Assembly: GCF_024748695.1 (NCBI RefSeq)
Contig: NZ_CP087176.1
Location: 4,953,501-5,017,500 of the forward strand
Direction of reading: 5' to 3'
DNA: 64,000 nt
From: Pseudomonas sp. B21-040
GTDB lineage: Bacteria; Pseudomonadota; Gammaproteobacteria; Pseudomonadales; Pseudomonadaceae
Below are positions 27,595 through 38,100 of this stretch, in pieces. The notes under the pieces were generated by a model. That model saw nothing but the letters and a program-made list of their open reading frames with translations. It had not been told where the DNA came from and searched no databases. The translations under genes were made by a program, and so were the position numbers. Each line of letters starts with the position of its first letter. Positions within the stretch are counted from its first letter, which is position 1.

Positions 27595-28365
27595 ATGAAC
27601 GCACGCATGCACAACTCCCAAGCCCCTTTGAAGGACGATCAAAAAGCGCCCGGCGACGACAAGCGCTGGAGCATTCGCGCCCTGATCGTCGACGATGACG
27701 TCCCGATTCGCGAACTGATGATCGACTACCTCGCCCGGTTCAATATCCACGCCAGCGGCGTCACCGACGGCACCGAGATGCGCCTGGCGCTGCAAGCCGA
27801 GCATTTCGATGTGGTGGTGCTCGACTTGATGCTGCCCGGTGAAGACGGTTTGTCATTGTGCCGCTGGCTGCGTGCCGAATCGGACATTCCGATCCTGATG
27901 CTTACTGCGCGCTGCGAACCGACCGACCGGATCATCGGCCTGGAGCTGGGCGCCGACGATTACATGGCCAAGCCGTTCGAGCCCCGTGAACTGGTGGCCA
28001 GGATTCAGACCATTCTGCGTCGAGTGCGCGATGATCGCACCGAACAGCGTGCGAACATTCGCTTCGACAATTGGCGCCTGAACAGCGTGTTGCGACAGTT
28101 GATTGCCGACAACGGCCTGGTGGTCCCACTGTCCAACGCCGAGTTCCGCCTGCTCTGGGTGTTCATCGAACGTCCGCGCCGGGTGCTCAGTCGTGAGCAA
28201 TTGCTGGACGCCGCTCGCGGTCGCTCGATTGAGGCCTTTGATCGCAGCATCGACCTGCTGGTCTCGCGCCTGCGCCAGAAACTCGGTGATGACCCCAAAG
28301 CGCCACAACTGATCAAGACCGTTCGCGGCGAGGGCTATCTGTTCGACGCGAGAGACATCGGCTGA
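27595..28365 (+). CDS. OmpR family response regulator
   Basis: A 256-residue regulator with a receiver domain (residues about 25-140; phospho-acceptor Asp in VVLDLMLPGEDG near residue 80, switch Lys in MAKPFEPRE). A winged-helix DNA-binding domain (about 155-250, RSIDLLVSRLRQKLGDDP) follows. The first 20 residues before the receiver fold are an unusual polar extension, so the true start could be internal; ATG 27595 is the first in frame. Its stop overlaps the start of the kinase gene (TGATG). The regulon is unknown. Confidence 0.92.
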   Translation: MNARMHNSQAPLKDDQKAPGDDKRWSIRALIVDDDVPIRELMIDYLARFNIHASGVTDGTEMRLALQAEHFDVVVLDLMLPGEDGLSLCRWLRAESDIPILMLTARCEPTDRIIGLELGADDYMAKPFEPRELVARIQTILRRVRDDRTEQRANIRFDNWRLNSVLRQLIADNGLVVPLSNAEFRLLWVFIERPRRVLSREQLLDAARGRSIEAFDRSIDLLVSRLRQKLGDDPKAPQLIKTVRGEGYLFDARDIG

Positions 28366-29417
28366 TGCGTGCGCGCTTCGATACGCTGTTCGGCCGCCTG
28401 TTCGGTGTGCTGTTGCTGGCGATCGTCCTCGCGCACTTGCTGGCGTTTGCCTGGTTTCACCACTACGGCCCACCTCCTCCGCCACCGCCGCCGGAGTTTT
28501 CCGAAAGCGTTGACGGGAAACGCCCGCCGATGGACCCACGCTTTGAAACCCGGCCGCCTCGGCCGTGGTTCGGCGGACCGTTAGTGCCGCTGACCTTTCA
28601 ATTGATTTCGCTGATCATTGCGGCCTGGTACGGCGCCAAACTGCTGAGCCGGCCAATCCAGCGCCTGAGCGATGCCGCCGAGCGCTTGAGCGAAAACCTC
28701 GACAGCACGCCACTCGATGAATCGGGACCACGGGAAGCGCGGCAAGCGGCCTACACCTTTAACCTGATGCAGAAACGCATTATCGAACAGGTGCAGCAGC
28801 GTTCGCGGATGCTGGGCGCGGTGTCCCATGACCTGCGCACCCCACTGTCGCGGCTCAAATTGCGCCTGGAACAGATCGACGACGAAAAACTGCAAGGTCA
28901 GATGCGTCAGGATCTGGACGACATGATCAACATGCTCGACGCCACCCTGACTTACTTGCACGAACAGCGCACCAGCGAGGTGTTGCAATGGATGGACGTG
29001 CAAGCGTTGGTGGAGTCCCTGTGCGAAAACGCCCAGGACCAGGGCGCCGATGTTCAGGCCAGTGGTCACTGCGCCCCGCTGCACGTACAACCGATGGCCT
29101 TGCGTTCTTGCATCAACAACTTGCTGGATAACGCGTTGCGCTATGCCGGGCAGGCATTGATCAAACTCGAAGACAGCCGCGAAACCCTGGTGATCCGAGT
29201 GATTGATCACGGTCCGGGCATTGCGGCAGACAAACGTGAAGCCGTGTTCGAGCCATTCTTTCGCCTGGAAGGTTCACGCAACCGCAACTCTGGGGGTGTA
29301 GGCCTGGGCATGACCATCGCCCGCGAGGCCGCCGAACGGCTGGGTGGACAATTGAGCCTGGAAGAAACTCAGGGCGGTGGCTTGACCGCAGTCATTGAGT
29401 TGCCGAGATCCCTGTAG
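28365..29417 (+). CDS. sensor histidine kinase with proline-rich periplasmic loop
   Basis: A 350-residue kinase of the EnvZ type. The first membrane helix is at residues 8-26. It is followed by a short periplasmic loop of about 45 residues with a run of proline (GPPPPPPPPEFSES) and several more Pro, then a second helix near 70-90, a HAMP-like region, the H box VSHDLRTPLSRLKLRLEQ (His near 155) and an ATPase domain with GPGIAADKREAVFEPFFR and GVGLGMTI. The loop is too small for a ligand-binding fold. It is translationally coupled to the response-regulator gene. Its TAG stop lies inside a REP element. Confidence 0.92.
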   Translation: MRARFDTLFGRLFGVLLLAIVLAHLLAFAWFHHYGPPPPPPPPEFSESVDGKRPPMDPRFETRPPRPWFGGPLVPLTFQLISLIIAAWYGAKLLSRPIQRLSDAAERLSENLDSTPLDESGPREARQAAYTFNLMQKRIIEQVQQRSRMLGAVSHDLRTPLSRLKLRLEQIDDEKLQGQMRQDLDDMINMLDATLTYLHEQRTSEVLQWMDVQALVESLCENAQDQGADVQASGHCAPLHVQPMALRSCINNLLDNALRYAGQALIKLEDSRETLVIRVIDHGPGIAADKREAVFEPFFRLEGSRNRNSGGVGLGMTIAREAAERLGGQLSLEETQGGGLTAVIELPRSL

Positions 29418-29526
29418 CAGCTGGCGAAGCCTGCGTCCGGCTGCGCAGCAGTCGTCTACCGAAACACCGCGGTGAATGGTCTGGCGGCTGCTGCGCAGCC
29501 GGACGCAGGCTTCGCCAGCTGCTACA
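29413..29526. repeat. REP doublet, family 1, overlapping the kinase stop
   Basis: An inverted pair of the TGTAGCAGCTGGCGAAGCCT element. The TAG within its first five bases (29415-29417) is the stop codon of the sensor-kinase gene, so the element abuts the coding end. The 113 bases after it lead into the EF-hand gene and show no other feature. Confidence 0.88.
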
Positions 29527-29638
29527 AAGGCGATCTGTGTACTGACCGGTACAAACCCCACATACCCACGACACCTTGCCCCTTGAGGCTGCATAAGCCG
29601 GTGCACCCACCGGTTTTCCATTCCAGGGAGTGAGCACA

Positions 29639-30514
29639 ATGATTGGTAGCGTCAGCAACTACATCAGCTATACCGGCAGCACCAGCAGCAGCACCAGCAG
29701 CACCAGCAGCACCACGACCAACAGCGCCCGCAGCCAGCAGTTCCAGAAAGAACTGCTCGCCAAGCTCGACAGCAACAGCGACGGTGCGGTGGATCAGGAC
29801 GAGCTGAACAGTGCCTTGTCACAAAAAACCGATGACGGTCTGTTGGTCAGCCTGAGCAAAAACTTCGCCGACCTCGACAGCGACAGCAGCGGCAACTTGA
29901 GCAGCGAAGAAATGGCCGCGATGGCGCCACCGCCGCCTCCGCCGCATGATCAACCTCCGAGCACGGAACTGGCCGATGCGCTGATCAGCGCCCTGGACAC
30001 CGACGGTGACGGCGCCATCAGCAACGACGAGCTGAGCACCGGCCTGACCAGCGCCGGCAGCAGTGCCGACAGCAAAGAAATTTTTTCGGCCCTGGACAAG
30101 AACCAGGACGGCACCGTCAGCAAGGACGAACTCGCCGCCAGCCTGACCCCACCGCCACCGCCGCCACAACAGGTGTCCAGCGAGGAACTGTTCAGCCAAC
30201 TGGATTCGGACAGCGATGGCAGCGTGACCGCCACCGAATTGAGCAACGCGTTGCAGGCGAGCGACAGCACGTCATCGACCAGCACGGACACCAGCGCCGC
30301 GTTGCTCAAGGTTCTGGACAGAGATAGCAGCGGCGGTGTCAGCAGCGATGAGCTGAAAGCAGCCCTGCAAGCCGGCCGAGAACAAAACAGCGACAGCTCC
30401 ACCGATCAGTTCAATGTCAACGAAGCGTTGAACAAGATGATTGCCAACTTGAGCAAGCAGTACTCGCTCGATAACGTGGCAACGGTGGGCAAGTACCTGA
30501 ACGTCGCGACCTAA
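29639..30514 (+). CDS. EF-hand calcium-binding protein with six EF loops (XopAW-like)
   Basis: A 291-residue acidic protein of low complexity. Six 12-residue EF-hand loops with Asp at position 1 and Glu at position 12 lie at residues 44-55, 80-91, 120-131, 153-164, 189-200 and 227-238. They form three pairs separated by proline linkers (APPPPPPHDQPPS near 97 and TPPPPPPQQ near 171). The N-terminus (MIGSVSNYIS then a Ser/Thr run to residue 30) has no classical signal peptide. The layout resembles proteins called XopAW-family calcium-binding effectors; secretion is not shown here and no type III genes are in the window. ATG 29639 has GGAG eight bases upstream. Confidence 0.87.
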   Translation: MIGSVSNYISYTGSTSSSTSSTSSTTTNSARSQQFQKELLAKLDSNSDGAVDQDELNSALSQKTDDGLLVSLSKNFADLDSDSSGNLSSEEMAAMAPPPPPPHDQPPSTELADALISALDTDGDGAISNDELSTGLTSAGSSADSKEIFSALDKNQDGTVSKDELAASLTPPPPPPQQVSSEELFSQLDSDSDGSVTATELSNALQASDSTSSTSTDTSAALLKVLDRDSSGGVSSDELKAALQAGREQNSDSSTDQFNVNEALNKMIANLSKQYSLDNVATVGKYLNVAT

Positions 30515-30515
30515 G

Positions 30516-30556
30516 CAAAAAGCCCACTGACCTTCGCAGGTCCAGTGGGCTTTTTG
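30516..30556. terminator. bidirectional rho-independent terminator
   Basis: Stem AAAAAGCCCACTG / CAGTGGGCTTTTT with an inner GACCT/AGGTC stem and T runs on both sides, between the convergent EF-hand and AI-2E family genes. Confidence 0.9.
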
Positions 30557-30574
30557 TCATGGCGCAATCATCAC

Positions 30575-31630
30575 TCAGAGCCGGGGATCTTCCAGCCGCG
30601 TCGGTCCCTTGCTCCAATCGGTCAGCAAGCTGTAGGCCACGGCCAACAATGTCGGGCCGATGAACAGACCGATAAAGCCAAACGCAATCAACCCGCCAAA
30701 CACGCCCAGCAGAACGATCACCAACGGCAAGTTTCCGCCCCGGCTGATCAGGTACGGCTTGAGTACGTTGTCGACGCCGCTGATGATGAACGTGCCCCAA
30801 ATACCGAGGAATATCGCCATCCCGTACTCACCCTTCCAGGCCAGCCAGGCCGTGGCCGGGATCCACACCAGCGGTGGCCCCATCGGGATCAGGCTCAACA
30901 GGAACGTCACAATACCCAGTACCAGAGCCCCGGGCACACCGGCAATCAGGAAGCCGATCAGGGCCAGCACGGCCTGCGCTGCCGCCGTCCCGATCACGCC
31001 ATTGACGACTCGTTGTACCGTACCGGCCACCAGTTCGATGTAGTACCCGGCACGGTGGCCGATCAACCGCTCCAGCAACCCGTGTACAAATACCGCCAAC
31101 CGGGGGCCGTCACGGTAGAAAAAGAACACGAAGACAATGCTCAGCGTCAGTTCGAGAATCCCGCCGCCAATCTGCGCACTGCGCGCCAGTAACCAGTTGC
31201 CCATCTGCCCGACATAAGGTTTCAGCGACGCCATCATCGCCGCGCCCTGCTGGTCGATACTGTTCCAGATTCCTACCAGCCGTGCGCCAACCAGCGGAAT
31301 ACCGCCCAGCCACGCCGGTGCTTCGGGCAGGCCATCAACCTGTACATCCTTGATGAACACCGTGGCATCTCGCACATGATCTGCCAGGTTGAAACCCAGC
31401 CAGACCAGCGGCACCGCCACCAGCAACATCCAGCCGAGGGTCAGCAAAGCGGCCGCCAGGGATTCGCGACCATGGAGCCAACGGGTCAGCAAACGCATCA
31501 GCGGCCAACTGGCAAACGCCAGCACTGCGCCCCAGAACATCGCCGACCAGAAAGGCGCCATCACCCAGAAGCTCGCGCCAAACAACACCAGGAGCAGAAT
31601 CTGCACCACCAGTCGATCGTTATTGATCAT
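30575..31630 (-). CDS. AI-2E family transporter (YdiK/PerM-type membrane protein)
   Basis: A 351-residue polytopic inner-membrane protein of the AI-2E transporter (TqsA/PerM) family with about eight hydrophobic helices, two at the N-terminus (residues 8-50) and a C-terminal cluster. The conserved PMGPPLVWIPA and GPTLLAVAYSLL regions are near residues 245 and 325. Despite the family name, most members do not have a proven autoinducer role, and some are ion or small-molecule permeases. The gene is single, with terminators on both sides. Confidence 0.9.
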   Translation of the reverse strand: MINNDRLVVQILLLVLFGASFWVMAPFWSAMFWGAVLAFASWPLMRLLTRWLHGRESLAAALLTLGWMLLVAVPLVWLGFNLADHVRDATVFIKDVQVDGLPEAPAWLGGIPLVGARLVGIWNSIDQQGAAMMASLKPYVGQMGNWLLARSAQIGGGILELTLSIVFVFFFYRDGPRLAVFVHGLLERLIGHRAGYYIELVAGTVQRVVNGVIGTAAAQAVLALIGFLIAGVPGALVLGIVTFLLSLIPMGPPLVWIPATAWLAWKGEYGMAIFLGIWGTFIISGVDNVLKPYLISRGGNLPLVIVLLGVFGGLIAFGFIGLFIGPTLLAVAYSLLTDWSKGPTRLEDPRL

Positions 31631-31655
31631 CTAAATCTCGAAAAAGTCAGTCCGC

Positions 31656-31691
31656 AAAAAGAATAGGCGAACGTGCAAGACACGTTCGCCT
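31656..31691 (-). terminator. terminator of the DUF4892 operon
   Basis: A perfect stem AGGCGAACGTG / CACGTTCGCCT with a five-base loop, followed on the minus strand by TATTCTTTTT. It lies nine bases beyond the DUF4892 stop codon and ends the hydrolase-GST-DUF4892 run. Confidence 0.88.
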
Positions 31692-31699
31692 GATAGAGC

Positions 31700-32518
31700 T
31701 TATCGCAACAGTTCGATGTGCAGGCCAGAGCCTTCGACGTTGCCGGTTTCCAGTCGGGCCGCACGCACGCCCTGCTGGATCAGGGCCTGACGCCAGGCTT
31801 CGGCTTTCGCTCCAGAGACACTGACCCGCAACGTGGTGTCCAGGTTCAACCCACGGGAGATCAGACGCAGCCAGGTTTCATCCGGCTCGGCGGTCAGCGT
31901 GAGGAAATCCAGCTCACCGGTGTTTTTGAGCTCGCGCAGCAACGTGGCCGACGTCGGCAGCAATTCCCCCAGCGGCGCCGCGGCGTCGAACTGTTCGACG
32001 TGCAAATACGCTTTGCGATTGCCGCGAGTGATGCTGTAAAGCGCCACCAACGAATTGTCCCGAGGGGCCGCCAGACGCAACAGCAAGTACGCCTGCTGAT
32101 CGTCGGCGCCATACAGCTTGGCGTTGCCGAAAACCTCATTGGCCCACAGGCTGCTTTCACCGCAATCGCGAGACTGGCACCAGAACAACAGTTGCGCGCC
32201 TTGCTTCTGCAATGCCTCTCGAGCGGCAGTGAAAGCCTCGGTTGAAGAATGTTCCGGTGGTAATTCGTAGGTCACCGAAGTGGCCGTGCCACGAGCGCTG
32301 ACTTGACCATCGAAACGCAATTGACCGCTGATTTTACGGATCGAACCCAACGGGTAGATCCGCTCCAGCTCGGCCGCCGGGCGAAAGTCGACAATCTGCG
32401 CATCTTCCATACGCGGCAGGATCGGCAGGTCCTGACTGCCCGGGACATCGGCGGCAAACGATAAGGGACTGATGCAGCACAGCACCAACAGATTGAGTGA
32501 ACGCATGGTCAGACTCAT
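31700..32518 (-). CDS. DUF4892 domain protein, exported
   Basis: A 272-residue protein with a signal peptide ([20 protein letters not shown]; cleavage near residue 23). The rest is soluble, with one CQSRDCG Cys pair near residue 115 that could form a disulfide. It belongs to the DUF4892 family of periplasmic or outer-membrane-linked proteins without known function; some relatives carry an OmpA domain, which is absent here. The start at 32518 overlaps the GST stop (ATGA); an ATG four codons later is an alternative and gives a more typical signal peptide. Confidence 0.87.
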   Translation of the reverse strand: MSLTMRSLNLLVLCCISPLSFAADVPGSQDLPILPRMEDAQIVDFRPAAELERIYPLGSIRKISGQLRFDGQVSARGTATSVTYELPPEHSSTEAFTAAREALQKQGAQLLFWCQSRDCGESSLWANEVFGNAKLYGADDQQAYLLLRLAAPRDNSLVALYSITRGNRKAYLHVEQFDAAAPLGELLPTSATLLRELKNTGELDFLTLTAEPDETWLRLISRGLNLDTTLRVSVSGAKAEAWRQALIQQGVRAARLETGNVEGSGLHIELLR

Positions 32519-33174
32519 CGGATCAGCATGGCCTGGGCACCCTTGATGACACTGGCTTCATCGGAGCGTTGGGGCACTTGCAACCCACGCTGCACCGCCG
32601 GACGCGCCTCCATGGTCGCCATCCAGCGTTGCAACGCCGTCAGGCCGTCCACGGAAACACCTGACCACTCATAGCCACGCACCCACGGGAAGGTCGCGAT
32701 ATCGGCAATGCTGTATTCGCCGGCCAGAAACTCTTCGGTTTGCAGGCGCGTATCGAGTACCTCATAGAGGCGCCGGGTTTCATGCTGATAACGATCGATG
32801 GCGCCCTGGAGTTTTTCCGGAAAGTAGCGGAAAAACACGTTGGCCTGCCCCTGCATCGGACCGATCCCACCCATCTGGAACATCAGCCATTGCAACACCA
32901 CCGAACGCCCTTTCGGGTCGGAGGGCATCAGTTTGCCGGTCATTTCTGCGAGGTAAATCAGGATGGCGCCGGATTCAAATACGGCGAAATCGCCATTGGC
33001 GCGGTCGACAATGGCCGGAATCCGGCCATTGGGATTGATCTTGAGGAAGTCTTCGGACTTCTGTTCCTTCTTGTCGAAACTCAGGGTTTGCACCGTGTAG
33101 GGCAGGCCGAGTTCCTCGAGCACGATAGAGACCTTGTGGCCATTCGGGGTCGCAGCGGTGTAGAGATCTATCAT
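32515..33174 (-). CDS. glutathione S-transferase, Nu-class/YfcG-like
   Basis: A 219-residue GST beginning [20 protein letters not shown]. The TPNG turn with the Asn near residue 11 and the [12 protein letters not shown] segment near residue 46 resemble E. coli YfcG (Nu class), which has disulfide reductase activity and binds two glutathiones. ATG 33174 is chosen since GGGAG lies six bases upstream. It lies between an alpha/beta hydrolase gene and DUF4892 with ATGA overlap to the latter, so it probably shares their transcript. The substrate is unknown. Confidence 0.9.
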   Translation of the reverse strand: MIDLYTAATPNGHKVSIVLEELGLPYTVQTLSFDKKEQKSEDFLKINPNGRIPAIVDRANGDFAVFESGAILIYLAEMTGKLMPSDPKGRSVVLQWLMFQMGGIGPMQGQANVFFRYFPEKLQGAIDRYQHETRRLYEVLDTRLQTEEFLAGEYSIADIATFPWVRGYEWSGVSVDGLTALQRWMATMEARPAVQRGLQVPQRSDEASVIKGAQAMLIR

Positions 33175-33224
33175 GGTTGTCTCCCATTTCAACCCGCCCA
33201 GCCTCGACAGTTGCCCGGCGCAAG

Positions 33225-34079
33225 TCAAGGAACGGCGAAGAACCGATTGAAACAGTCTGCGACAAGGTCGGCGCCGGGTTCGTCATTCAGGTGCAAATGA
33301 TGACCGCCTGGCAGCTGTTCACGGCTAAAGGGTAGACGCTCCAGCAATTCAGGATGTTTGGCGAGCATGCCATCCGCTGCGACCACCAGTTTTGCCGGGC
33401 AACTGACCCGCTGGACAAAGGCCATGGCCTGTTCGGTAGTCAGGCGCAACGGTGAAGGCAGCGTCAGCCGGTTATCGGTGCGCCAGGTGTAACCGCCCGG
33501 CACCGGCATCAAACCTCGCTGGGCCAGCAGCTCGGCGGCTTCTCGGCTGACGGCCACCAAGCCTTTCATGCGCGCTTCGATGGCACGGTCCTGGGTGGTG
33601 TAGACCGGTTTGCGTTTTTCCCGCAGGTCCAGCTGCGCTTGCAGGGCCATGCCCATTCGCTCGGCAGCATTTTCGCCTTTGTCTGTAGGAGGAATGATGC
33701 CGTCGATCAAGGCCAGGTGCGTGACACGCTCCGGCATCGATCCGGCAATGATCAAAGAAGCGATTGCCCCCATGGAGTGCCCCATCAGCGCAAAACGCTT
33801 GAGGCCCAGCTGTTCGGCGACTTGCAGCACGTCATGGGCGTAGTCCCACATCGCGTAGCCGGCACCGGGCGGGCGATGCCCGGAATGACCGTGACCGGCC
33901 ATGTCCAGGGCGATGATGCGCAGGCCTTTAAGCTTGGGTGCGAGTCGGGCAAAGCTGTTGGCATTGTCCAGCCAGCCATGCAACGCAATGACCGGCAGGC
34001 CGTCTTCAGGACCGAACAAATGCGCCGCCAACTCGATGTGCGGCAGGCTCAGGCGGACTTCTTCGACGGCGTTGCTCAT
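33225..34079 (-). CDS. alpha/beta hydrolase
   Basis: A 284-residue alpha/beta-hydrolase fold protein. The oxyanion region [12 protein letters not shown] lies near residue 31 and the nucleophile elbow GHSMGAIAS near 97 (Ser); late Asp and His in VVAADG and PGGHHLHLN complete the triad. No signal peptide. Start at ATG 34079 overlaps the stop of the upstream hydrolase gene as ATGA; the in-frame ATG at 34085 would lie inside it. It is probably an esterase or thioesterase; the substrate is unknown. Confidence 0.9.
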   Translation of the reverse strand: MSNAVEEVRLSLPHIELAAHLFGPEDGLPVIALHGWLDNANSFARLAPKLKGLRIIALDMAGHGHSGHRPPGAGYAMWDYAHDVLQVAEQLGLKRFALMGHSMGAIASLIIAGSMPERVTHLALIDGIIPPTDKGENAAERMGMALQAQLDLREKRKPVYTTQDRAIEARMKGLVAVSREAAELLAQRGLMPVPGGYTWRTDNRLTLPSPLRLTTEQAMAFVQRVSCPAKLVVAADGMLAKHPELLERLPFSREQLPGGHHLHLNDEPGADLVADCFNRFFAVP

Positions 34080-34882
34080 GCGCAATCCTGTTGGCGGCGA
34101 CCGTCCCAGCGACTGAACAAGGTCTTCAGCAACGTGGCCGTGTCGTGTGGACGTTCAAGCGGAAACATGTGGCCGCCAGGCAGGGTCAGGGATTCACCTT
34201 GCGGCATGCGTCCGACGGAGCTGGCGTGATGACGCATTACCACGCGGCTCTTGTGCCCGCGCACCACCGCCAGCGGTACTTTCAATTGCCGAGTGCGACC
34301 GGGGCTGGTGTGGGGCACGCCACGGTAGATGCTGATTTCCGTGGCAGGGTCGAAGCGCAGGCGCAGTTTATCGCCGACCTTGTGCAAACCGTGTTGCAGG
34401 TAGGCGTCAAAACATTCCGGATCAAAACTGCGGAACAGGGTTTTACCGGCGAAATAGCGGCGGGCGCTTTCCAGGTCGGCAAACTCTTCCCGACGCCCCA
34501 AGGTACGACCGGCCGGGGTCAAGCGGTCGATAAAACCGAATCGTTTGGCGGCGCGGATGACCCATTGATCGGTGCGGGTCAGGACCGGAGAGTCCAGCAT
34601 CACCACGCCACGATACAACTCAGGGCAACGCAGTGCCGCGTGCAAGTGCAGCACACCGCCGAAGGAATGGCCGACGCCCCACACCGGTTCTGCTTGTTGC
34701 TTGAGGTGATGGATCAGCTCGTCCACCAGGTTGTACCAATTGTCGTCCGCCGGAAAACGCGGGTCATGAGCGTGCTGCTCCAGATGCGTCACCTGGTACT
34801 CGGGCGCGAGCGCCGCGAACAACTTGCCGTAGGTCCCTGAAGGAAAGCCATTGGCGTGGGCGAAAAATATCTGTTGCGACAT
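34076..34882 (-). CDS. alpha/beta hydrolase
   Basis: A 268-residue alpha/beta-hydrolase starting MSQQIFFAHANGFPSGTYGK. HANGFPSG supplies the oxyanion hole and GVGHSFGGVLHLHAAL near residue 70 the nucleophile Ser; a late GGHMFPLERP supplies the His. It is the first gene of a four-gene minus-strand run with a second, different hydrolase, a GST and DUF4892. The tandem of two unlike hydrolases is conserved in Pseudomonas near fabAB but has no known product. The 224 bases between it and the divergent Rhs gene hold no site that I can support. Confidence 0.9.
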   Translation of the reverse strand: MSQQIFFAHANGFPSGTYGKLFAALAPEYQVTHLEQHAHDPRFPADDNWYNLVDELIHHLKQQAEPVWGVGHSFGGVLHLHAALRCPELYRGVVMLDSPVLTRTDQWVIRAAKRFGFIDRLTPAGRTLGRREEFADLESARRYFAGKTLFRSFDPECFDAYLQHGLHKVGDKLRLRFDPATEISIYRGVPHTSPGRTRQLKVPLAVVRGHKSRVVMRHHASSVGRMPQGESLTLPGGHMFPLERPHDTATLLKTLFSRWDGRRQQDCA

Positions 34883-35106
34883 ACCGGCAAATCCATGAGC
34901 GAGACAAGGCGTTGATTGTCCGTAAGACGACGGCTGACAGCAATGACCGTAACAGACAGGAATGATGACAGCATCGTTCCATCGATGAAAAGCAGTCCGG
35001 GCCTGCGTCGAATACCGAACTTACCTGTTATTTCTGACAGTTGACTGCGAGGGAGCAATCGCGAATAACTATTCCCCACCCGAAGTTCTTTCGTGAGGCT
35101 GTTTCC

Positions 35107-38100
35107 ATGCACAAAAATACCCCGACAGTCTCTGTGAATGATCCGCGAGGGTTAAACGTCGCCACTGTGTCCTATTACCGTGAAACACCCGGCGAGCCAG
35201 CAGAACCTTGGATTTACCGCCAGTCCTTCAATGGCGCAGGTCAACCGACGATCAGCTGCGACCCTCGCCTGCTCAAGCTGCTCGAGACTGAGCCGGACGC
35301 CCGGCCAAACCTGATGACAGTTTTCAGTCTCACTGGTGCGCCCCTCTACAGTGAGAGCGTGGATGCGGGAAGCCGGTTGACCCTACCCGGTGTGGCCGGT
35401 CAAAACCTCTTCGGCTGGGACAGTCTGCTCACTCAGGTTCGAACCGAATACGATCTGTTGCTGCGCCCGATCAAAACTGTCGAGCAGGCTCATGGCAGAC
35501 CCGCAAGAAACCGTTCGTTCTACACCTATGGTGACAACACCCCGGAAGCTGCCTTGCATAATCAATGCGGTCAGCTGATCCGCCATGACGACAGTGCCGG
35601 CACCCTACACTTCACCGACTTCGCACTGACGGGCGGAGTCAGCTCACAGACTCGACATTTTCTCGAACAGCTGGACGAACCAGACTGGCCCATTGACGAA
35701 ACTGAAAGAAACCAGTTGAACGAAACCGGCAACGGCGCGACCACCCGCTCCCTCTACAACGCCCTGGGGATACAGGTCTGCCAGGAAGATGCGCACGGCA
35801 ACGCACGGTTCTCGGATCTGGACATCGCAGGCCAACTGAGTCGGGTTCGCTTGAGAATCGCCGGGCGATCGCAAGACATATCGCTGCTGAGCGACATCCA
35901 CTACAACACATTTGGCAACATCGAGCGCCAGACCGCCGGCAACGGCGTGATCAGTGAAGCCCGATACGACCCGAAGGACGGCCGATTACTGGAACTCCTG
36001 GCTGGACTTCCCAGCCAGCCACCGCTTCAACACTTGGTGTACGACTATGATCGGGTCGGCAATATCCTCAGCATCAAAAACGCGGCTCAGCGCACCCGTT
36101 TTTTTCGCAACCAGAAGATCGAACCGATCAACACCTTTACCTACAACAGTTTGTATCAGTTGATAGAGGCAAACGGCTGGCAACGGATCAATAGCCACAA
36201 CGGTCCTCAGGAGCCGGTCTTCGTTTCCCCTCCTGACCCTGGACAACTGGAAAATTACCGCCAGACCTTTACCTACGATTGTGCGGGCAACCTCAAGAAA
36301 CTGGTTCACAGCGCTGCCAGCCACAGCTGGACACAGCAGACGGCGATATCTAAATACAGCAATCGGGGACTGGCGCAAAAAGCTGACGGCGAGCTGCCCG
36401 GAGAGAGTGAGATCACCGCCGGATTCGATGCCAACGGCAACAAAAGGCAATTGATGGCGGGTCAGGATCTGATTTGGAGCCTGAGCAACCACCTGAGGCA
36501 GGTCGATCAAGTGACGCGTGAGAATGGCCCCAATGACAGTGAAATCTACCGTTATGACGAATCTGGCCAACGAAAGCGAAAAATCCGCATTGCTCAAGCC
36601 GGCTCCTCAACGCGAACGCACGAAGTGCGGTATTTGCCAGGGCTGGAAATCCGCACATCTCCCGAAGAAGTTCTACACGTTATTTCAGTGCAGGCCGGTC
36701 GCTGTGCGGTACAGGTTCTGCATTGGGAACCGGGCGGTGGCAAGGACGATCAGTATCGTTACAGCCTGAGCAATCACCTGGGCTCCAGTACATTGGAACT
36801 CGATCAACTGGCAGAACTGATCAGCGAGGAAATGTACTACCCCTATGGTGGCACTTCATGGTGGGCTGGCCGGGACAAAGTGCAAGCGAGCTATAGAACC
36901 CGGCGATTCTCAGGCCAGGAACGTGATGCCACTGGCCTGTATTACTACGGACAACGTTACTACGCTCCCTGGCTGGAACGCTGGCTCAATGCCGACCCGG
37001 CAGGGAGTGCCGACGGCTTGAACCTGTTTACGATGGTGCACGGCAATCCTGTCAGGCTTGTCGATGTTCAAGGCTTGGCAGGGGTCGACACTGTCATCGC
37101 GGTCGGTGCAACCGCGGCCCGAGAACTTCCAAGCGCCTTGATCGCCGCCGCCGTGCAATATGCAGTGACAGCGCTTATGTCGCCTATGAGCATGGCCGTG
37201 ACAGTCGCCGGCGCCACGGCCGGCGCGATTTCAGGCGGCGTCAGCGGGTATGCGAGCGCGAACTGGGCGCAATCCCGAGTGTCCGTCGACGATCCGTCCG
37301 GCTGGGGGCCTCTTGCCGCGAAAGTCGGTGGTGCTGTTCTTGGTGCCGCTCTGGGGGCAGCACCCTCCCTGTTAGGGATGCTCAATCCCAAAGGCAATAC
37401 AGCTGCTGCCTCTCAAATCGGCAGCGCTTTCGGGACAGCGTTTCGCGAATTGAGCGCCCAGTATTTTGCCGATGCCGGCCCGAGCAATCCCTCCGTCGGC
37501 CGTGCAGACTTCGTAACCGGACTTGGCAGCATGGGCGCCGTCGCAGGCATTGGAGGTGCGGTGGGCTTTGGTGGCTCGCTGCTGTTCGGAGCTGAACCTG
37601 CGGGGAAAGCCCTGCAAAGCATCGTCGCGGCCTCTACGGCGACGGCGGCCGGTGCGGCCGGCGCCTCTGCCGTGAGGGGGTTGCGTGGAACGCCAACCAA
37701 ACAGTCCAAAGGCAGTGGGCCGACATTCGACTCGGCCAAAGCTGTTGTCGGATCCAGCAGTCGGCACTTCTTCAGCTCTCTGGGACAATTAGCCAATCTG
37801 GCCGTCGCACAGATACCTGGATACAACACACTGGACGAAAACACTCGAACGGCGGTGACACGAGCTGTCGGCAGTGCCATCGGCGACTTGCGATCGACCT
37901 TCGTGACCACCGCAACACCCGGCTTAAGTGCAGAACTGAGACAAACATTCTGGGATCTGGAAAAAAACACGGTCGGCGCCGGCATTACCCGAGAAGGCAT
38001 ACCGACATCTAGCGATGAGGCCTATGACCCGGCAGCCACCGAAATTTTCTACATCACCAGCGAAACGACGCGCAGGCAACGCAGTTATTCGAGATCCAAT

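Noticed and set aside
29680..29730. AGCACCAGCAGC-type microrepeat that resembles a satellite
   Set aside because: It encodes the Ser/Thr-rich head of the EF-hand protein and keeps the frame; it is coding low complexity.
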